Shown here piece after piece: positions 33,481 through 44,929 of a stretch of DNA of 64,000 nucleotides. The stretch is from Liriodendron chinense. Its lineage: Eukaryota; Streptophyta; Magnoliopsida; Magnoliales; Magnoliaceae. The stretch covers positions 1,028,501 to 1,092,500 of the forward strand of contig PVNU02004100.1 of the NCBI GenBank assembly GCA_003013855.2, in the 5' to 3' direction. The number at the start of each line of letters is the position of its first letter. Within the stretch, counting starts at the first letter, position 1. The translations under genes and the position numbers were made by a program. The notes beneath the pieces were generated by a model. It searched no databases. It had not been told where the DNA came from and saw only the letters and a program-made list of their open reading frames with translations.

Positions 33481-33857
33481 GATTCCTTTGATCTAATTTT
33501 AGCTTATTAAAATTTTTCTTTATTTTCTAAAAATAGTGAATGCATTTGACATCCATGTGCATATGAAGGTTCCAGTTTTATGTGTATCAAGGTCGTAGTT
33601 TTTCCTTTCAGAAAAAAAGTAAAAACGAAAAAGAAAAAAAGAACAAAAAGGGGAAAAAAAAATCATAGAACCTGTTCCATCTTGTTTGTAATCCCATGTT
33701 TTCAAACAATGAATTTTAAGTTGGGTAGTGAATATGACTCTCGTCTGAAGAAAGTAAGGTATTTTGGTCAGCCTAGAAACCATACAGGTGGATTCGATCT
33801 TCTGGTTCTGTACCATCTATATGCTGGGTTGCATTATGGATGGGCCATGGTATCAAC

Positions 33858-34951
33858 CAGTGTTCGCAGTATCGGTTTCGCGTTACGTTTCGCACCCTTG
33901 GGATACAGATACATATTGCGTATCGGTGGGAAATATCGGTTGTATCGCAGAATGTATCGCACTTTTTGGGAAACATAGGGAAACATTGGGAAATTGATTG
34001 AATTTTTCAATGAAACTTCAGGGATTGTTAAAATGGACCTCAATACACACATTTAAATCATAATATGTAAAAAAAAAGTCCACATAATGGAGTTCCTTTG
34101 TAAAAGGATCCTAAGCTATGCGCTATCTGATTGAACTGATGCAACTATTGTTTAAATTGATTCTATAAGATATACAAATGTAACAAGACATTAATGTAAA
34201 CACAACTAATGCATTGACAAAGTAAAACAAGCAAGAGAATTTAGAAATATACCTATGGATGATGCAACTGAATGAGTATCCTCCAAATGCAGTTTTGACT
34301 ATCCTGGTTTAACACAATGCAAGCTATCCAATATGGCCTAGATCTATATGAGGACTCAATAAAATCTAGAAAATAGCTAATTAGGCTCAACAAACTATGA
34401 CCCCTACGCAGAGTCGGAACGCGGGTCGAGCTGCGCGGTTAGCTCGCCGGGGGTGCAGGGGGCGGCGCGCCCCTGCCTGGGGTTCGGGGCGGAGCGCCCG
34501 AAAGCCCAACGGTTTTTTTTTTTAGGAAGGAGAAACTAGAAGAAAATCGAACAAAAAATCATTTTTTTCTACAAAATGGGGGACTCTTGTGCGTCCGATC
34601 GATATAGTAAAATAGGAGAAAATTGAGAAAAAATAGGCCTCCCCAAGTTTTTTGTCCAAAAAAAAAAAAAAAAAAACCAAGTTTAAAAACATTCCGGCGT
34701 TTCTGACCGATACCTGGACGATATCGTCCAGGTATTGACGATATCTGGAATCGCGTGAAGGAAAAAGCCCGATATCTTGCCGATATATCGTGTGATATCG
34801 ATACAAACTGTGATATTATCGATATCGCACGATATATCGTGCGATACCAAGGAATCAGACGGTTTGTTTGTTATTACTCAGCCGATATGTATCAGCGAGC
34901 AACGATATCGATAATATCGGCCGATAGATATTATCGATACTGTAAACACTG
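33858..34951. mobile_element. hAT element, non-autonomous, with perfect 8-bp target duplication
   Basis: The 8-bp direct repeat GTATCAAC lies at 33850-33857 and 34952-34959. The element ends are CAGTGTTCGCAGTATCGG and the inverse of CAGTGTTTACAGTATCGA, 15 of 18 bases shared. CAGTG ends and an 8-bp duplication define hAT. Length is 1094 bp with no transposase. The subterminal right half is crowded with CGATAT/ATATCG words, and a strikingly GC-rich patch lies at about 34410-34510. Confidence 0.92.
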
Positions 34952-34959
34952 GTATCAAC

Positions 34960-35654
34960 TTGATTTTCTTAATCACTGATCAGGTGACCTGTAATAGTTT
35001 AAGGTTAGCCAATGATCCACATCCAATTGGAAAAAAAATCCACCGGTGGTGAGGATAAGATTTTCTGGTGGGAAGATTTTTGAACACAACCCATTTATGA
35101 TGAGGCCTACCAGATGAGCTATCCAGATCTCAGAAAGGTAGGCCTTTCCTGCATTGTTGGACACTGCGTTCCATTTTCAACTATTCACACCATTTTCTGA
35201 GCATAGATAAATTATTTCATTATTTGGTCTCTATGGTTCCGATTGGCAGAATTGATGAATCCGATCTTAGTTTTCGACCTACAAAATACACGGTTTACTC
35301 ATCATTCTACCGGAGGAAATCCGAGGGACCAATTAATTTGGTGCTCAGATGGAATACCGTGTTTTACTTTGTCTATGAGGTGTTAGACACCATTTGTGTC
35401 TCAATCCATTTCTCTAATCTTCATAGTTAGTTGTGTTTTGTCTTTAGTTCTGTCATGAGATAACAATGATATGTAATGCTGCTGTTTCATTTGTTTCAGA
35501 TGAGGAGTTCACAGGTTCACTGTTAGATGAAGCTTTCTCCCAGCGACTTTTGAGGCCTTAAGGTTGGACCGTGATTTCATTGGTTTTTATTCTGTGTGAC
35601 TGAGTAGGTTGTGCAGATTTTTGTTGTTGGTTGTTGCCAAAAGGATTCTAGAGA
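34960..35654 (+). promoter_or_regulatory. Upstream region and probable 5' UTR of the GTPase-like gene
   Basis: This is the region before the start codon at 35655. A likely splice acceptor (TGTTTCATTTGTTTCAG/ATGAGG) at about 35500 suggests a 5' UTR intron. An in-frame TAG two codons before the ATG (TTC TAG AGA ATG) supports the start chosen. No core promoter can be fixed; the true transcription start may lie further left. Confidence 0.45.
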
Positions 35655-36729
35655 ATGTCCACTGTAGAAGGTTTGAAGTATAAGCTCAAGAAAAAGATGA
35701 AACTTGCAGTTGCTGGAGCAAAAGCTGCTAAGAATGATGTTAAATCCGTAGATAGAAGGAAGCGGGAGAGCAGAGGAAATGAGAAAGAGCAAATTGGTAA
35801 GTATAGGATGGATGGTGTTTGTCCTGGTCAGGAGATGTACAAGAGAGAGAATGGTCGAAAGAGAAGTGTAAAAGATAAAGGTTTTCAATTCGATCAGGAA
35901 GGGTTCAGGATGGATGTTGGTGGAAAGAGACAGTTTGAGTTGGAAAATTCGTATGAGAAAAGAAAGAGCTCTTTGGCTAACCAAAATATTAGGGAGAAAA
36001 GAGAATATTACAATGTTGAGGTTTCCAATAGAAGATCTTCCATGGAGGGCAGATATTCATGTAAAGGTGATTCCATCAAAGAGAAAAGAAGTAGGGAAGC
36101 CGAATCTTGTGAGGCAGCTAGATCTGGCAGAAAACCCTCTTCTAGAAAGGAAAGAAAGTCCAAGGAAGCTTACTCTGATACAGAGAAAAGAAGTAGGACC
36201 ATTTATAATGGTAGAAAGAATGCAATTCATGATAGTGATGTGGAGCTATCCAACAGAAAACCCTTTTCTATCAAGGGAAGGAAGTTGCATGAAGATGATT
36301 CTGTTAAAGATAGAAACAGCGGGAAAGCGCTTGGCATATCAGGGATTGATCTTCGTGATAAAAAACATTCCTGTAGAGTTGATGGCCATACTGAAAGAAT
36401 GACAGTATCTGATGACAGAGTTAGATTAAAAGCAAGAACTGTAGACAGAAAGTATTCTACGGATAAATTCAAGGTTGGTAGTGATGATGCTTTACTGGAG
36501 AAACATGCCAAAACAAAATTAAATTCAAATAAACATGCAGAAGAGAGGCACAGTAGGAATCACACTGGATCCCTTGACAACTCTAGCAATAAGAAAGCAA
36601 GTCGCAAGAAAGGGTCAGATAATGATTCTGTGGCAACAGACGATGTACCGAGAAGAATAAAGAGGGTCATCCGCATCGATCCACATGACATCTCGAATAA
36701 GCGAATAGATGATAGTATTTCAACCAATG
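35655..36729 (+). CDS. Exon 1 of a plant EngB/YihA-like GTPase gene (basic N-terminal extension)
   Basis: This exon of 358 codons plus one base starts MSTVEGLKYKLKKKMKLAVA. It is very rich in Lys, Arg, Ser, Asp and Glu, with degenerate repeats of about 35 residues around residues 120-225, for example EVSNRRSSMEGRYS, ARSGRKPSSRKERKS and ELSNRKPFSIKGRKL. No folded domain is visible. It ends RRIKRVIRIDPHDISNKRID, a segment I recall preceding the GTPase part in plant EngB-like proteins. The start is supported by an in-frame stop two codons upstream. The donor ACCAATG/GTTAGT leaves phase 1, and the next exon at 59638 begins with the two bases needed to make a glutamate codon. If joined, the intron is 22,908 bp. 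A separate disordered nuclear protein is the alternative. Confidence 0.68.
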
Positions 36730-36838
36730 GTTAGTTTTTCATGTTCTAGTTAGCAGTTTTTCTCTTTTGATACTTGTTACCTGTTGCCCTTACTACAGAT
36801 TCATTATTTTGTTTCCTTTTAAGATTTATCTCGTTATT

Positions 36839-37215
36839 CGAGAATTTCTAGAAAACATTAAACTAGAAATTTGATTATAGTATTCACTCATTGGTAGATT
36901 GTTCTTTTGTCATCCTTTAAATGTCTCGCAATTGCTTGTTTTGAGGCACTAAAATGAGATAAGAAAGGAAACTGATGTCATTTGATGTTAAACTTCTTTT
37001 CAGTAGAATCATTAAAAAGAAAAAACTTCGAAAATTTCTAGAAAGCATTAAACTAGAAATTTGATTATAGTATTCACTCATTGGTGGATTGTTCTTTTGT
37101 CATCCTTTAAATGTCTTGCAATTGCTTGTTTTGAGGCACTAAAATGAGATAAGAAAGCAAACTGATGTCATTTGATGTTAAACTTCTTTGCAGTAGAATC
37201 GTTAAAAAAAAAAAA
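36839..37215. repeat. Direct tandem duplication of about 188 bp in the intron
   Basis: Two near-identical units (36839-37024 and 37028-37215) share TTCTAGAAA(A/G)(C/G)ATTAAACTAG, TATTCACTCATTGGT and GATGTTAAACTTCTTT, with very few differences. The duplication is therefore recent compared with other repeats in the window. Confidence 0.9.
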
Positions 37216-37234
37216 ACTTCTCTACGATAGTATT

Positions 37235-37965
37235 AATAGAACCATCATCACCGATGCCATATCCCAACTAATTGGGGTCAGCTACATAAATCCTTTTTTG
37301 CCATGCGACTGTATCTAGGGCCATAACTTCAGTTAGACCAAAGGTCATTGAGTCTTTCTTACTTACTCCACTCACATCCTTTTGAGCCTTCCTCTTACCC
37401 TTTTAGAGCCTTCAACTTGTACCAACTCACTCATCTGACAGGCGCAGTCTTGGTCTCCGTTACACATGATCAAGCAATCTAAGTCTACTTCACGTCATCT
37501 TATTGCCTATTGGTGCTACTCTTAAATTCCTTTGAATTCATTCATTTCTAATTCTTTAATTGTCTTGCCACTCGTCCATCTCCACATCCTCATTTTAGCT
37601 ACACTCATGCTATGAACATGTTGTTCCTTAACGGGCCAACATTTTGTCCCATAAAGCATGGCTGACCTTATAGCTATCCTATAAAATTTCCCTTTCAGTC
37701 TGAGTTGTATATGACGTTCACATAAAACTCAAGGGACATCTCCATTTTGGCCACCCCGCTTGAATTCCATGAGCAACGTCCTTCTCAATCTCCCACTCAT
37801 GAATTATCGACCCAAGATATCGAAAGTGGTCATTTTGGAAACTTCTTGGCCAGCGATCTTAATTAATTTCTCATTCCTAGTTCTATTCTTTACTAAAATT
37901 GCACTCGATATACTCTGTTTTAGTCCAACTAATTTAAAATCCTTTAGATTCTAAAGCATCCCTCG
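37235..37965 (-). mobile_element. RTE-type LINE 3' end
   Basis: On the minus strand the text includes LIKIAGQEVSKVTTFRYLGS then IIHEWEIEKDVAHGIQAGW, WRCP, LKGKFYRIAIRPAMLYGTKC and WPVKEQHVHSMSVAKMRMW. These are the thumb and C-terminal segments of plant RTE reverse transcriptases. The 3' end carries the reverse complement of CCAACTAATTGGGGTCAGC, the hallmark end of this family. The catalytic palm upstream is absent. It lies in the long intron. Confidence 0.88.
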
Positions 37966-38182
37966 ATATATCTAACTAGTTGTTGTTATCATTATTATTA
38001 TTTATATTTTTATTGACCGAAAATTTATTAAGAAACCGCACATTCCAAAACAACATATTTCTGCTTTCACAAAAGGGGCCCATTCCAAAACAACATATCT
38101 CACTAAACAAATAATCTCTTCAATGGAGGGGCTCTTGTTTTGGAAGCATCGGCTGTTGTGGCCTTTTTAGATAAACCAGAAG

Positions 38183-40990
38183 TGTAGCACCTCGGATACC
38201 AAAGGCCGTGGGTATCCTCGGCCCCCAATATCTCGGGTCCACGTAATGCAACATATGCTGTTAGATAGTATGATAATTCAAATTTGAGTTAACATCCCAG
38301 CTAGAAGCAACAACATGAATAAGTATAACCAAGATAAGAAGTGATAGCACAACTATTTATATCGCAAAAGAAGATAATAATGTATAACAGTTAACTCACT
38401 TGACGGGACCTGCTAGGAGTCCCGATACCCTCAATCCAAAATGCTAGCAAGCTGGCTATACAAGAATGCTGCCCGACGCTATCTCCCCCAAAACTAGCAA
38501 AAGAAACCCCAACACTCTCTATAGCTGGTCACCCGAGAGCTGGAAATACGGGTCATCAGGATCACCCCCCTCTATGAAATCTATCGCCTCAACTGCCTCC
38601 TGCACACCTGCGTCACCCCGAGCGTCTGGTTGGTGTTTTAGAACACCGTCCCAGAAAGGGAGTAAGCGGCCAACTCAGTGATACATTTCCTATAAGTTAC
38701 TCATGCACAAATGTAACAATCATAGATAATGAGATATAAGTATATCAGTCAAGAGGCAGTACATCATATAATCGAACATAGTTATTTAAATGCATGGGTG
38801 CATGTGGTGCAGATGCATGCTCGATCTCCAATATGCCACATCAGACAGTGAGTGACACCACCACATTACCCGCACAGACTGAGCCGCCAGTGAATGAGGA
38901 ACCACCCCATCACCCGCCCATCATGAATGCCATGTCGAACCATGCATGATTAGTCCAACCTTTAATTATTCCGTTTTATCATCCAGCCGGTTGGCGAAGC
39001 CACCGCACCTTCACTGTATATACTCGGCCGATCTGGGACCATCTGGCTCCCTGTGGGCGAGTACATATCATCGCCAATAACCCCATTAATCCCAGCTTGG
39101 GTTGATAGCTCAAGTGCCCAATTCGGCCGTGACTCATCAGTCGCGCCCGACTTGGGGGGGGGGGGGGGGGGGGGAGGTTTGGTCACACCATCTCCCCATA
39201 GTAAGGTGGTAGGCTTGTCGCCTCCACGGGTGCTCAAGGAACACTACGGGGAGGCACCACCCTAGCGTAGGCCGACAACGCGGGCATATGTCCCATGCCA
39301 CCATGCCCGGCTGCATGCGTGATCCGTCATACAGTTTTCAGTGGGCCCAAACATTGGAAGTGTTTGTGCGAGGATTCAGAATAAGGTGTTAAGTCACATA
39401 GTATGCCTCTCCCAGGTTTGGGCCAGGCGATCATCAATTGGGGGGAATGACAGGAGACCGACTTTAGGCCCAAGTGTCTTGTGTGGTTCCCAAACCATGG
39501 TCAATCACTCGAAATCCACCTCAATTGATGACCCCCGGTTTCACGGGGACAGTTGACTGGTGCGGCTGTCCCAGATTTTGTCCGAGTCCCGGTTTAGGCA
39601 ACATATTAGGTAGTTATATATAGTTACACTAGTAATTCAACACTTTTCCTATTAGTCCATAATGCATGCCTTACACAATATTGAGCATTTCAGCAATCAT
39701 ATAGAATTTCCAATTCATGCAACAAGCCATCCGTTAAGCACATTGAAATACCAAATTCCCTAGACAACATTGATATATTTCCTAATTTTATGCTAAGATC
39801 TAGAATGTTGGAGTGAGCACGCATAAATGTAAACAAGCATGGCAAAGAAAACAACATAGACCAAGAGAATCCTTACTAAGAACAACTACTAAGCAAATAT
39901 CCTTGAATAGTCTATCATCACCTAGTATATCTACTTAAGATTCTAGGCATTATCTATGTCTCCTTGCATTTGATACAAGGCAACCCAAAGGTAAATGTTA
40001 CACACCTCATTGTCTTGTGAATTCTCGAAATTCCTACAAGGAGAAGGTTGTATGTTAGGAATTTGGGAAAATGTAGGTACGAAACCAATGAATGGGGGAG
40101 AATTGGCCTTGGCTTACTACTATCAGCACTTTGGAGGAGCCCTTAACGCAAGAGGTGCCGGCTACGGGATCGTGGGGATGTCTAGATGCTAGAGTAGCAT
40201 ACAAGGCCCCTCTCAAATTCCCTTTCTTCTCCAGCTCCTTTCTCTCTTAACACCTCTCTCTTTCTCAGAAGTTGCTTAGGAATTGGGAGAAAATGCTGAG
40301 AAGGGGGGTATATATGGGTTGGGTTTATTGGAATATATGGCCCCAATGTTTTAAGTCACATGTAAGTGGCCTTTTGGGCCCTGTTTTGATCATGTGGGGC
40401 CCACCTGGCCCCTCTGGGCTGATCTAGCCCACTGGATGGGCTTACCATGGCAATATCCTTGCTTGGGTGCGGTTTGGGGCCGATCGGATGTGGTGTTTGC
40501 CGGATCCGGGGGGATGACCGTTTGACGGTCACCGACCATTGATCGGAGCCCCACATTAAGGGATCATGTGCTGGGTTATATTTAGAGTCTATGGCCCACT
40601 CCTTGGGGCCATGCAAGGGTCTATGTGGCCCCCAAAAGGAAAGTGGATTTGGTAATGATTACTTAGGTGGAGTCTTGTGCAAGTGTACTTGCACCATCAT
40701 GTGCATTTGCAAGACGTGGCAGTCAATGGTTTCAGGGTGTCGGTTTCGGCATGACACCCATCCAAGAGTTTCAAGCCCAGTACAGGGGTGATCCTTGATG
40801 AATTTCGAGTTCGTTGGCCTTGGGATGGGCGGCGGAACGAGCTCTACGCGCACATCTAAGTTTCCGATTTCCTGTAACTATGGTTCTTCTAAGTTAAGTA
40901 AGGTCGATTATTCGTCCTAAGATCATGTGGGTCTATTGGGCTCGAGTGTGTGTTCAGATCTTAAGAAGGGCAATTTTACGGCGCGTTACA
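38183..40990 (-). mobile_element. Gypsy LTR D (2.8 kb), 3' LTR of the adjoining pol fragment
   Basis: It begins TGTAGCACCTCGGATACC and ends GGCGCGTTACA, with TG...CA borders. The polypurine tract of the minus-strand element (TTTCTTAGGGGGTAGAC) abuts it at 40991, which identifies it as a 3' LTR. Homology with relics A, B, C and E is clear along the whole length. A run of about 20 G lies at 39157-39175. Confidence 0.9.
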
Positions 40991-42196
40991 GTCTACCCCC
41001 TAAGAAAAATAATTTCGTCCTTGAAATTGTACATTTTCAGGTTCCTCGAAGAGGTGAGGATAGTTCTTTCTCATGTTGGCTTCGGTTTCCCACGTGGCTT
41101 CTTGTTTCGAATGGTGAGCCCAAAGCACCTTGACTAGTGGAATTGCCTTGCTACGAAGCACGTGTTCTTTCCTGTCCACGATACGGGTAGGTTGAAGCAC
41201 GTAAGTAGCATCTTCTTGAAGTTCAACCTGTTCCTACTTTATAATGTGTGACGGGTCCGGCACATCTCTCTTTAGCATCGAGACATGGAACACATTGTGT
41301 ACCTGGCCAAAGGAGTCGGTAACGCTATCTGGTATGTTACAGCGCCGACACGGTTCAAGATCTGAAATGGGCCAATATATCGCGGAGCCCACTTGCCCTT
41401 CTTGCCAAATCGTGGAACTCCCTTCATCGGCGCAATTTTCAGAAATACGTGAGCTCCTTCAAATTCTAGGGGTGGCGGCTTTGAGCCGTTTGTAGACACC
41501 TTCGGATAATGTCGATTTTTTGGGACTTCTGTTGTACGAGCTCCGAACCAAGCATTTTTCCTTCCCCAATTTTTGTCCAACAATGCGGAGCTCTACAGGG
41601 GTGCTCGTATAGCGCCTCATACGGGGTCATTCCAATATTGGCTTGATAGTTGTGGTTGTATGCAAACTCGGCATAGGGGAGACAATCATCCCAACTACCC
41701 TTAAAATCCAGAGTGCACGCGTGGAGCATATCTTCTAGCACTTGGTTTACTTGTTCTGTTTGGCCGTCGGTTTGAGGGTGGAAAGCCGTGTTGTAGGCTA
41801 GCCTTGCGCCCATGGCTTGTTGAATTTGGGCCCTAGAAAATTGAGGTGAATTGAGTGTCTCGGTCCGACACGATCTCACGAGGCACCCCATGCAGCCTTA
41901 CTATTTCCTTAGTGTATAGCTTTGCCAATGCTTCAGCGTTGGACTGAGGAGCTCACGAGTAAGAAATGGGCAGATTTGGTTAATCTGTCCACTATGACCC
42001 TTATGGAGTCATAACCCTTCCTGGTCCTTGGCGATGCCAAGATGAAATCCATTGAGATGAAGTCCCACTTCCATTTAGCTATCATCATAGGTTGCAACAG
42101 GCCAGGTGGCCGCCAATGTTTGACCTGCTGGCAAGTGAAACACCGAGATGTGTATTCTGCGATCTCGCACTTCATATTGTCCCACCAATAATTCCG
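40991..42196 (-). pseudogene. Gypsy integrase and chromodomain-like C-terminus (Tekay/Del-type), truncated
   Basis: Reading leftwards from 42196: NYWWDNMKCEIAEYTSRC with CFTCQQVK (zinc-binding region of integrase), WDFISMDFILASP (first catalytic Asp), VPREIVSDRDTQFTS (second Asp), FHPQTDGQTEQVNQVLE (catalytic Glu). Then YEALYEHPCRAP, the GPFQILNRVGAVTYQIALP module, and the end segment IVDRKEHVLRSKAIPLVK, WAHHSKQEATWETEANMRK, YPHLF, typical of the Tekay/Del chromovirus lineage. Frame shifts occur near 41860 and elsewhere. The rest of pol is absent: at 42196 the sequence switches to a LINE. Its 3' LTR follows at 40990. Confidence 0.92.
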
Positions 42197-43720
42197 AGAA
42201 GACGCCAGAACTGTGAACTTTCCAACTATTAATTGATCTTAATCAGCTTAGAGATCAAACTATTAATCGATCTTACCGAGAAGATGCCAGAACTGTGAGC
42301 TTTCCAACTCGTCGAGTCTTCTTCTTGAGGTGACAACATATGAAGGACTTCAAGTAGATGAGGAGACTAGGAAGCACCTTCATGAAACTTATGCTTCGTG
42401 GTGACAATTTCCTTTCAAACTTGAGAAGCTTGATAGAGAGAGCATGGTTTTATACTCCAATCTCCTGCAAGAGTGTTGTATTTAGAAACAAGGAGATCCC
42501 TCCATAACTTTCCTACCTCTGACCCGAACCTCCAATGCCACTTACCAAGAAGAGCATCGTTCATAAGGCCCAAATATTTCAGACCTGCACCACCCTCACT
42601 TAATAGGCTCGCAAACTTTCTCCGAGCTGAGCAAGGTAAATTTTATGTTTTTGGCGACCTCTATCCATATGAAATCTCTTCTTAATTTGTTAAGTTTGTC
42701 CAGCACCGACTTTGGGCATTTAAAGAGTGACATATAGTATATTGGCATATTAGTTAGAGAAATCCTTTTTGATAAGATTCAAGCGTCCTCCCAACGAAAG
42801 ATACTGATGCCTCTAAGAAGACGACTTTCTTTCAAATCTTTCGACAACCTTGTCCCATAGATGCTTGGGAGGCTTCCCAATACAAAGTGGTAAAATGAGG
42901 TAGGAGGGGAAAGTGCGACTTTTGCACTTGAAAACGTTCGCAAGCTGAGATAGCTCTTCTTGATCCACATGGATTCCCAACACCCTACATTTAGGAACGT
43001 TAACACTTAGCCTTGAAATTACTTCAAAGCACACAATAATTTTCCAAAGATTTTCAACCGCTAGCGTGTCAGCATCACAAAAGAGAATCATATCATCCAC
43101 ATATTGGAGGTGTCTAACTTGAACCACCATGCCCGTAACCTTGAAACCCTTGATTAGACCATTTTCCTTCACTTTTCGAAGTATCATACTAAGCGCTTCT
43201 CCCACCACTACAAAGAGATATGGAGATAGCAGGTCGTCCTATCTAATACCATGAGAGGCCTTACAACCTTGAAACCCTTGATTAAACCATTTTCCTTTGC
43301 TTTTTGAAGCATTATACTAAGCGCTTCTCCCCTACTACAAAGAGATATGGAGATAGCGAGTTACCCTGCGTAATAAATTCTTGAAATAACCAAAAGAGGA
43401 TCCATTAATCAAAACAGAATAAGATGGAGAAGAGATGCAAGAATGACTCCAACCTCTCCATTTTGAACAATAGCCAAGCCTCTCAAGCATATAGTCTAAG
43501 AATTGCCAGTCAACGTGATCATACGTCTTTTCAATATCAAGCTTGCAACTAGACCTTTCATTCCCTCCCCATGTTTGGTTAAAGCATTCAAGCACAATAA
43601 GGGCGCTATCTAGAATTTGTCTTTCTGAAACAAACGCTCTTGGTTTTTGAAATAATGCTGGAAAGGATGTTTCTCAACCTTAGAGCGAGAACCTTCACCA
43701 AAATTTTGTAGGGGCTTCCT
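42197..43720 (-). pseudogene. L1-type LINE reverse transcriptase, decayed
   Basis: Minus-strand motifs are SSCKLDIEKTYDHVDWQFLD followed by YMLERLGYCSKWRGW and YSVLINGS (43595-43400), then GEALSMILRKVKENGLIKGF, HLQYVDDMILFCDAD (catalytic aspartates kept) and ISRLSVNVPKCRVLGIHVD (43208-42990). These are diagnostic of plant L1 reverse transcriptase. A direct duplication of about 100 bp (43137-43238 and 43264-43365) breaks the frame between the two parts. Endonuclease and 5' sequences are not seen, and the left edge meets a gypsy fragment at 42196 through a duplicated junction. Confidence 0.9.
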
Positions 43721-43721
43721 A

Positions 43722-44900
43722 TAACACCCCAACCTCGCATATCCGAATTCCATCAATTTGACTATTAGGTTCAAAGTGTTACGTGATATATGATGATATA
43801 AACAATACATAACATATTCCACCATGAAATTTAAGATACTAATCATCATCTCTACCACATAATAATCCAAACATAACATCTAAACATCAACATCCAATGG
43901 CCCTCAGGCCTATGTTTAATAACATCTCTTAATAACAAAAAACAAAATGAAAAGACTAAGTCACTAAGTCTTCCAGCAGCATCTTGGACAACTGTTTGAC
44001 AAAGCCGCCGATCCTTTCATGGAGACACCTCCACTTTATCTTTTCCTAGATGGTTTTCCATGTATACCACAATAAGCTAAAAGCCCAACAAGTAATAATT
44101 TGTATGATTCAACACATATCATGATATATTAAAGCATCAAAACAATATGCCATCTATCTCACATACAATTCAATATTCAGAAATCACCAGGGCCATGGTT
44201 GAGCACGACTTCAGGCCTGCCAAAACCCATTTAGCCTAGCATCTCCTAGGTCCACGCATGGAGGAGAGTACTGTTCTAACTCATCGAGTTTGGATTGGTT
44301 TGTCTCGCCCATTGTGAGACACTTGGATTCTAACGATGAGTAGTCCACTTTGGTGCTGACTAAACTCTTTCCCCAGCCTTGGGTCGCAGCCTTAGGAAGA
44401 GGCCCTATTAGTACCAACTCGGGTTTCAGCTTGGAGCTCTACCCGAGATTTAAGGGATCTTAATCCCCGAGTTGTCCGATGTTCAATCTCAACATCACAT
44501 CTTAAATAGTTGCATTTATCATATCTCAGATAGTTGCATATGCCACATCTCATAAGCAATTATGTCACATGATTCATAAATGCATGATGAATGCATGTTG
44601 GAAATACAATCTGTGTAATGTTACTTACCCAAAGGTTCTATTCCTTCTTTGGTCCACTTGGGTTTTTGATACAATCCTCTTTGAGTTGTCTGGTGTTCCT
44701 ATTGGGTTTTTCCTTTGAGCGTTATGGCAATTTTCAAGAAATAAGATTACTTGCATATTTAATCTCATGATTAAAATCAACTATCATTCGCTTAATACAC
44801 AAATTCGACCGTCGATCGGACAATCAAATCCTTAAATTATTGATCCGTACTGTCGGTTTGGTCATGTCGCACATATGGTTCATGATTTACTAATCCTGAC
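43722..44900 (-). mobile_element. Possible LTR relic of another gypsy family
   Basis: It begins TATAACACCCCAACCTCGC, which resembles the TGTAACACCC-type end of plant gypsy LTRs. It has a long non-coding body with CAAGTAATAATTTG and a block of short imperfect repeats. No matching second end, polypurine tract or primer site was found, so this is a tentative assignment; no gene is visible. Confidence 0.35.
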
Positions 44901-44929
44901 CGTTTATTTTGGGTTTATCTCATACATCA

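Noticed and set aside
33580..33978. Plus-strand frame of 132 codons
   Set aside because: It crosses the border of the hAT element and its target duplication, so it cannot be an original gene.
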